Assembly: GCF_030268085.1 (NCBI RefSeq)
Contig: NZ_BSDE01000006.1
Coordinates: 124,491 to 188,490 of the forward strand
Source of the DNA: Geothrix limicola
GTDB lineage: Bacteria > Acidobacteriota > Holophagae > Holophagales > Holophagaceae
Length of the DNA stretch: 64,000 nucleotides
Direction: 5' to 3'
The notes below the pieces were generated by a model. It was given only the letters and a program-made list of their open reading frames with translations, did no database searches and was not told the DNA's origin. A program made the position numbers and the translations under genes. Each line of letters begins with the position of its first letter. The stretch's first letter is position 1. Positions 59,461 to 64,000 of the stretch are shown here, one piece after another.

Positions 59461-61413
59461 TCAGTTCGAACTCTTCTGGTGCTCCTCGATGAGGCGGTTG
59501 ACCACGTCCGGTTCGGCCAGGGTCGAGATATCGCCCATGCCGTCGTATTCGGCCGAGGCGATCTTCCGCAGGATGCGGCGCATGATCTTGCCGCTGCGGG
59601 TCTTGGGCAGACCCGAGGCGATGTGGATGACGTCGGGGGCCGCGAAGGCGCCGATGACCTGGCGCACCTGCTCCTTGAGGGCCCCGATGAGCTGCTGCTG
59701 GCCGTTATCCGCATAGCCGCTGTTGAGCAGGACATAGCAGTAGATGCCCTGGCCCTTGATGGGATGCGGGTAACCCACCACGGCGGCCTCGGCTACGGCC
59801 TCGTGGGCCACGAGGGCGCTTTCCACCTCGGCGGTGCCTAGGCGGTGGCCACTCACGTTGATCACGTCATCGATGCGGCCCGTGATCCAGTAGTAGCCAT
59901 CCTCGTCCCGGCGGGCGCCGTCGCCCGTGAAGTAGTAGCCGGGGTACTGGGTGAAGTAGGTTTCCCGGAAGCGCTTGTGGTCGCCGTGGACCGTGCGGGC
60001 CTGTCCCGGCCAGGGGGCACCCAGACAGAGGGCGCCGGAGACATTGTTGCCTTCGATGGGCACGCCCGTGGAGGGATCCACGATCACCGGCTTCACGCCA
60101 AAGAAGGGCAGCGTCGCCGACCCGGGTTTCGTAGGCGTGACGCCCGGCAGCGGCGTGATGAGGATGCCGCCCGTTTCCGTCTGCCACCAGGTGTCCACGA
60201 TGGTGCAGCGGCCTTCGCCCACCACGTCGTGGTACCAGCGCCAGACTTCCGGATTAATGGGCTCGCCCACGGTGCCGAGCACCCGCAGGGATTTGCGGCT
60301 GTACTTGTGGATCCAGTCATCGCCGGCCTGGGCCAGGGCGCGCAGGGCCGTTGGCGCGGTGTAGAAGATGTTCACGCCGAGATCGTCGATGATCTGCCAG
60401 TAGCGTCCGGCATCGGGATAGAGCGGGGTGGATTCGAAGATGACCGACGTGGCCCCGTTGGCCAGCGGGCCGTAGACGATGTAGCTGTGCCCCGTTACCC
60501 AGCCGATGTCGGCGGCGCAGAAGTAGATGTCCTCGGGGTGGTAATCGAAAACCATGCGGTGGGTGAAGGCCGCATAAGTCAGATATCCGCCCGTCGTGTG
60601 CAGCAGGCCCTTGGGTTTCCCCGTGCTGCCGGAGGTGTAGAGGATGAAGAGGGGGTCTTCCGCGCCCATCCACTCATTGGTGCAGGTGGACCGTTGCTTG
60701 GCCGTCTCCTCGTCCAACCACAGGTCGCGGCCCGGCTGCATGGGCACATCACCATCGGTGCGCCGGGCCACCAGGACCGTCTCCACCATGGACATGCCCT
60801 CGATGGCCCGGTCCACGGTCTTCTTCAGGGGCACACGCTTGCCTCCCCGCAGGCCCTCATTGGCGGTCACGACCACCCGGCAGTGGGCGTCCACGATGCG
60901 GTCCCGGAGCGCCTCGGCGGAGAACCCGCCGAAGACCACCGAATGCACGGCGCCGATGCGGGCGCAGGCGAGCATGGTGTAGACCAGCTCCGGAATCATG
61001 GTCAGGTAGATGCAGACACGATCGCCCTTCTTCACGCCGTAGTGCTGCAGGACGTTGGCCACGCGTGCCACGTTGTGTTTCAGATCCCGGTAGGTGATGT
61101 GGGTGTACTGCCCCGGCTCATCCTGGGCCCAGATCAGGGCCGTCTTGTCACCCAGGTGGGGCAGATGCCGGTCGATGCAGTTGAAAGCGGCGTTGAGGCG
61201 GCCGCCCGAGAACCAGGAGAAATCCACTTCCTTGTAATCGGCGTCGAAGACGGACTGCCAGGGATGGAACCAGGTCAGCGTCTTCGCCTGCTCCCCCCAG
61301 AACCATTCCGGGTTATCCAGGGAAAGCCGGTAGAGCCGCTGGTACTCCTCCATCGTCTTGATGTGGGCACGCTCCCGGATCTGGGGTTTGACGGGGAAGA
61401 GATCTTCGGACAT
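59461..61413 (-). CDS. acs: Acetyl-CoA synthetase (AMP-forming)
   Basis: A 650-residue adenylate-forming enzyme that activates acetate. [18 protein letters not shown] near 265 is the ATP/AMP-binding motif. WWQTETGG near 413 contains the acetate-pocket Trp typical of Acs. [29 protein letters not shown] is the hinge block, and [11 protein letters not shown] carries the C-terminal lysine (Lys609) that is acetylated in characterised enzymes. The start at 61413 follows GGAG and gives the standard length; the frame runs on to 61500. It lies 256 bases downstream of an MFS gene in the same direction. Confidence 0.93.
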   Translation of the reverse strand: MSEDLFPVKPQIRERAHIKTMEEYQRLYRLSLDNPEWFWGEQAKTLTWFHPWQSVFDADYKEVDFSWFSGGRLNAAFNCIDRHLPHLGDKTALIWAQDEPGQYTHITYRDLKHNVARVANVLQHYGVKKGDRVCIYLTMIPELVYTMLACARIGAVHSVVFGGFSAEALRDRIVDAHCRVVVTANEGLRGGKRVPLKKTVDRAIEGMSMVETVLVARRTDGDVPMQPGRDLWLDEETAKQRSTCTNEWMGAEDPLFILYTSGSTGKPKGLLHTTGGYLTYAAFTHRMVFDYHPEDIYFCAADIGWVTGHSYIVYGPLANGATSVIFESTPLYPDAGRYWQIIDDLGVNIFYTAPTALRALAQAGDDWIHKYSRKSLRVLGTVGEPINPEVWRWYHDVVGEGRCTIVDTWWQTETGGILITPLPGVTPTKPGSATLPFFGVKPVIVDPSTGVPIEGNNVSGALCLGAPWPGQARTVHGDHKRFRETYFTQYPGYYFTGDGARRDEDGYYWITGRIDDVINVSGHRLGTAEVESALVAHEAVAEAAVVGYPHPIKGQGIYCYVLLNSGYADNGQQQLIGALKEQVRQVIGAFAAPDVIHIASGLPKTRSGKIMRRILRKIASAEYDGMGDISTLAEPDVVNRLIEEHQKSSN

Positions 61414-61600
61414 GTCGGCTCCGTACCTTGGATGCGGGGAAATGGAACAAGGCGGAAGGCTGGGGTGAGTGGTCTCCGCCGCTTCCCAGGGCATCCACAC
61501 GCGTGGTCAGCAGGTGGGTGGTCTGTGGTGGCGATTATTCTCCGGTTCGCGGAAAACCTTGTCTAGTACTCGTTGGGGCCCATCTGGTTTCTGACAGGAA

Positions 61601-61660
61601 GGCCGGACGAGGGAAACCCTCTCGCCCGGCCGCTCCTAGAGCCAGCGGCCAGGCCGCTGG
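61601..61660 (-). terminator. Two hairpins after the MFS gene
   Basis: GGCCGGACGAGGG, AAA and CCCTCTCGCCCGGCC (61601-61631) form a near-complete stem. CCAGCGGCC and GGCCGCTGG around one A (61642-61660) form a perfect nine-base-pair palindrome. Both lie just past the MFS stop at 61670, on the way to acs, and could separate or attenuate the two transcripts. Confidence 0.5.
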
Positions 61661-61669
61661 AACCTCATC

Positions 61670-63313
61670 TCAGTGCTCGTAGGTACTGATGTCCCGATCC
61701 TTCGTTTCCTTCAGGAAGAGACCACCGATCACCACCGTCGCCAGGGCCACGATGATGGGATACCAAAGGCCGAAATAGATGTTGCCCTTCAAGGCCACGA
61801 TGGCCGTGGCGATGAGGGGCAGCATGCCGCCGAACCAGCCGTTTCCGATGTGGTAGGGCAGGGACATCGACGTATAGCGGATGTTCGTCGGGAAGAGCTC
61901 CACCAGGAAGGCTGCGATGGGCCCGTAGACCATGGTCACGTAGATGAGGAACACGAACAGGATCAGCAATGTCATGCCGTAGTTGATCTGCTTCGGGTCC
62001 GCGGTCTCGGGGCAGCCGTAGTCCTTCAACGTCTTCTTCAGCAGCTTCTCCTGATCCGCCCCCCAGCCCTCGATGCGGGAGATGCCCTTGGCGCTCTGGA
62101 TGGTGGTGACCACCATCTTGCCGGGCTCCGCGGGGACCTTGTTGAAGTTGAGGCCGTTCTTGGTCAGGAAGTCGTTCACGCGATCCACTTCGGTGAACTT
62201 GCTCCAGGGGCCGACGAAGAGGTTGAACGTGGTGTCCTTCGGATCGGAAGCCACGGTGACCACGCTGGAATTCTGGAAGGTCTCCAGGGCCGGGTTCACG
62301 TAGTGGGTGAGCGCCTTGAACATCGGGAAGTAGGTCAGGGCCGCGATGAGGCAGCCGAAGAGGATGATCTTCAGGCGGCCGATCTTGTCCGACAACCAGC
62401 CGAAGAAGATGAAGAAGGGGGTCCCCAGCAGCAGGGAGGCGCCGATCAGCATGTACGTGGTGAGGAAGTCCAGCTTCAACGTGATCTGAATGAAGAACAG
62501 CGCGTAGAACTGGCCCGTGTACCACACGACGCCCTGGCCCATGGTGGCGCCCAGGAGGGAGAGCAGCGCGTACTTGTTGTTGGGATAGCGGAGGAAGCTG
62601 TCGGTGAGCGGGGCCTTGGAGCCCTTGCCTTCGGACTTCATCTTCTGGAAGATGGGCGACTCATGGAGCTTCAGCCGGATCCAGACGGACACGCCGAGCA
62701 GCACGATGGACAGCCAGAAGGGAATGCGCCAGCCCCAGGTGGAGAAGCTCTCCTTCGTCATGCCGATCCGGCACCCGCCGATGATCGCCAGGGCCAGGAA
62801 GAAGCCCACGGTGGCCGTGGTCTGGATCCAGCTCGTGTTGTAGCCGCGGCGATTGGCCGCCGAATGCTCGGCCACATAGGTGGCCGCGCCGCCGTACTCT
62901 CCGCCCAGGGCCAGGCCCTGGAGCAGGCGCAGGGTCACGAGGATGATGGGCGCCCACCACCCCATGACCGCGAAGGTGGGCATGAGGCCCACGCCAAAGG
63001 TCGAAAGGCCCATGACCATGATGGTCACGAGGAAGGTGTACTTCCGTCCGATGAGATCCCCGATGCGCCCGAAGACCAGGGCCCCGAAGGGCCGCACCAG
63101 GAAGCCCGCCGCGTAGGCCGCGAAGGCCGAGAGCAGGGCCGCCGTCTGGTTCCCCTTCGGGAAGAACAGCGCTGCAAAGAAGGGCGCCAGGGTGGCGTAG
63201 AGGTAGAAGTCGTACCACTCAAACACCGTGCCGACGGAGGATGCGACGATCACCATCCGTTCTTCACTCGTGAGTGGGGTTTTGGCAGCGACCTGCTCCG
63301 TTGCAATGGCCAT
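61670..63313 (-). CDS. MFS transporter, metabolite:H+ symporter (MHS)-like
   Basis: A 547-residue major-facilitator protein with 12 predicted helices. The N-terminal SSVGTVFEWYDFYLYATLA and the loop RPFGALVFGRIGDLIGRKYTF are typical of the MHS family (shikimate, citrate, proline-betaine and similar carriers). A soluble insert of about 115 residues (near 335-450, around VASDPKDTTFNLFVGPW) makes it longer than usual; I have seen this in other bacterial MHS proteins. The start at 63313 follows GGAGG; the frame runs on to 63397. Its place upstream of acs suggests acetate or another short carboxylate as substrate, but that is inference. Confidence 0.83.
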   Translation of the reverse strand: MAIATEQVAAKTPLTSEERMVIVASSVGTVFEWYDFYLYATLAPFFAALFFPKGNQTAALLSAFAAYAAGFLVRPFGALVFGRIGDLIGRKYTFLVTIMVMGLSTFGVGLMPTFAVMGWWAPIILVTLRLLQGLALGGEYGGAATYVAEHSAANRRGYNTSWIQTTATVGFFLALAIIGGCRIGMTKESFSTWGWRIPFWLSIVLLGVSVWIRLKLHESPIFQKMKSEGKGSKAPLTDSFLRYPNNKYALLSLLGATMGQGVVWYTGQFYALFFIQITLKLDFLTTYMLIGASLLLGTPFFIFFGWLSDKIGRLKIILFGCLIAALTYFPMFKALTHYVNPALETFQNSSVVTVASDPKDTTFNLFVGPWSKFTEVDRVNDFLTKNGLNFNKVPAEPGKMVVTTIQSAKGISRIEGWGADQEKLLKKTLKDYGCPETADPKQINYGMTLLILFVFLIYVTMVYGPIAAFLVELFPTNIRYTSMSLPYHIGNGWFGGMLPLIATAIVALKGNIYFGLWYPIIVALATVVIGGLFLKETKDRDISTYEH

Positions 63314-63779
63314 AGGGTGTTGCCTCCTGGGAAGTGGCTTCGACCGGTATGAATCGCCGGAAACGGGCTTCGTTTCCGGGTATGGCTGCATCCGCAAACT
63401 CGGAACCCGGGTTGCGGAGGGCGGGTGAACTATGAGAACCGGGATGGGCGCACCATCTCCGGGACACTATGGGTGGGGTTGGCTGCACATAGCTAACGCC
63501 TTCCCATGGGCCAGGTCAAGCGGGTTCCCATCCCAAATACGCTTTTCCTGAAGGTGTGAATTGCGGCACGAATTCCGGAAAGCAATGGATCTTCACATCG
63601 TTTTTAATGGTCTCTACCACGACAGACATACCCATGGCTGGGCGGGGACCCACGCCGCATGGCTTTTTCCGGCGCCAGTTCCTGTCAACCCCACGGCCAA
63701 AAGGATCGAGAGATCCGTGGATGCCGAAAACCGCGAACGCCTATCATTCTCAAGAGCCCCCCTCCTTTCGGGACCATTC
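63314..63779. other. Intergenic region between divergent MFS and metallophosphoesterase genes
   Basis: These 466 bases separate two divergent starts and should hold both promoters. I see short palindromes (a GAATTC core near 63570) but no convincing -35/-10 pair, no terminator and no small gene. A loose GG-N10-GC match to a sigma-54 site exists on the minus strand near 63570, too weak to call. Confidence 0.4.
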
Positions 63780-64000
63780 ATGCGCCTCGCCTTGCTGGCC
63801 GACATCCACGCCAATCTGCGCGCGCTGGAAGCCTGCCTGGACCACGCGCGTGGCGCCGGTGCGGATCGGTTCGTGTTCCTCGGCGACTACGTCGGCTACG
63901 GCCCCGAACCCGAGGAGGTGGTGGCGCGAGTCATGGATGAAGCCAGCCGCGGCGCCATCGCCGTGGCCGGCAACCACGATCAGGCCGTGGCCGAACTTCG
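63780..64000 (+). CDS. Metallophosphoesterase (partial, cut by the window edge)
   Basis: The first 73 or so residues of a calcineurin-like phosphoesterase of the YfcE/MJ0936-like group. Metal-binding motifs in order are ADIHAN (Asp8, His10), FLGDYVGYGPEPEE (GD) and AGNHDQAV (GNHD). The remaining His motifs lie beyond 64000. The ATG follows GGGA at six bases. No signal peptide is present, so it is cytoplasmic. Substrate cannot be predicted. Confidence 0.85.
   Translation, partial: MRLALLADIHANLRALEACLDHARGAGADRFVFLGDYVGYGPEPEEVVARVMDEASRGAIAVAGNHDQAVAEL

Noticed and set aside
61670-63313. Novel fused domain in the MFS transporter
   Set aside because: The insert of about 115 residues in the second half is something I have seen in other MHS-family transporters, so it is probably a known subfamily trait.
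63540-63600. Sigma-54 promoter for the MFS gene
   Set aside because: A GG-N10-GC spacing exists on the minus strand, but the surrounding bases do not fit TGGCAC-N5-TTGC.

Overview
The window is GC-rich (about 65-70 %) bacterial chromosome, densely packed with short operons. Gene content suggests an acidobacterium of the Holophaga/Geothrix type: hydrogenase-4/complex-I-like membrane subunits, an arginine operon with a transcarbamylase of the acylornithine type, acetyl-CoA synthetase, PAS-rich sensor kinases, and many lipoproteins and barrel proteins. The taxonomy is inferred from gene content, not proven. There is no rRNA, tRNA, CRISPR array, intact insertion sequence or prophage that I can see.

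Layout. 1-4958 (-): two tandem NuoL/HyfB-like proton-channel subunits and a NuoH/HyfC-like subunit, probably part of a larger complex running off the left edge. 5080-8833: an outer-membrane barrel protein diverging from a GspF/PilC-family protein. 8853-10466: a Sel1-repeat protein of lower GC. 10474-12366 (-): an EnvC-like degenerate M23 protein and a membrane protein. 12486-14309: a secreted protein of unknown function. 14338-23929: argR diverging from argD-argF'-argB-argE-argH-argG-(P-loop NTPase)-argC, with palindromic candidate ArgR sites between them. Two copies of a dispersed quasi-palindromic repeat flank the argG/P-loop pair. 23981-27970 (-): a large lipoprotein with seven exact 273-bp repeat units. 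27971-29326: an AT-rich, nearly gene-free island.

29327-30703 is an M20 peptidase. 30767-36048 (-) is a surface-protein locus: a small barrel, an Ig-like lipoprotein, a secreted protein built like a phage tail fibre (collagen-like, tail-fibre repeats, S74 chaperone), and a Gly-rich collagen-like lipoprotein. 36170-38449 holds an SDR protein and two membrane proteins. 38514-47640 holds a Cys4 PAS histidine kinase, an ABC-2-type exporter with a companion gene, a Ser/Thr kinase and a hybrid histidine kinase. 47740-53971 holds lipoamide dehydrogenase, a fatty-acid desaturase, a dicarboxylate/amino-acid symporter, a Cache protein and serA. 54093-59355 holds a HAD phosphatase, moaC, a LysM-M23 endopeptidase, a lipoprotein and purine nucleoside phosphorylase. 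59461-63313 (-) holds acs and a neighbouring MFS transporter. A metallophosphoesterase is cut by the right edge.

The best candidates for something undescribed are three. The first is the arginine operon, whose transcarbamylase carries non-canonical residues at the positions that separate known substrate classes, and which includes an unassigned P-loop gene. The second is the tail-fibre/collagen surface locus. The third is the dispersed CGCGGAG-type repeat.
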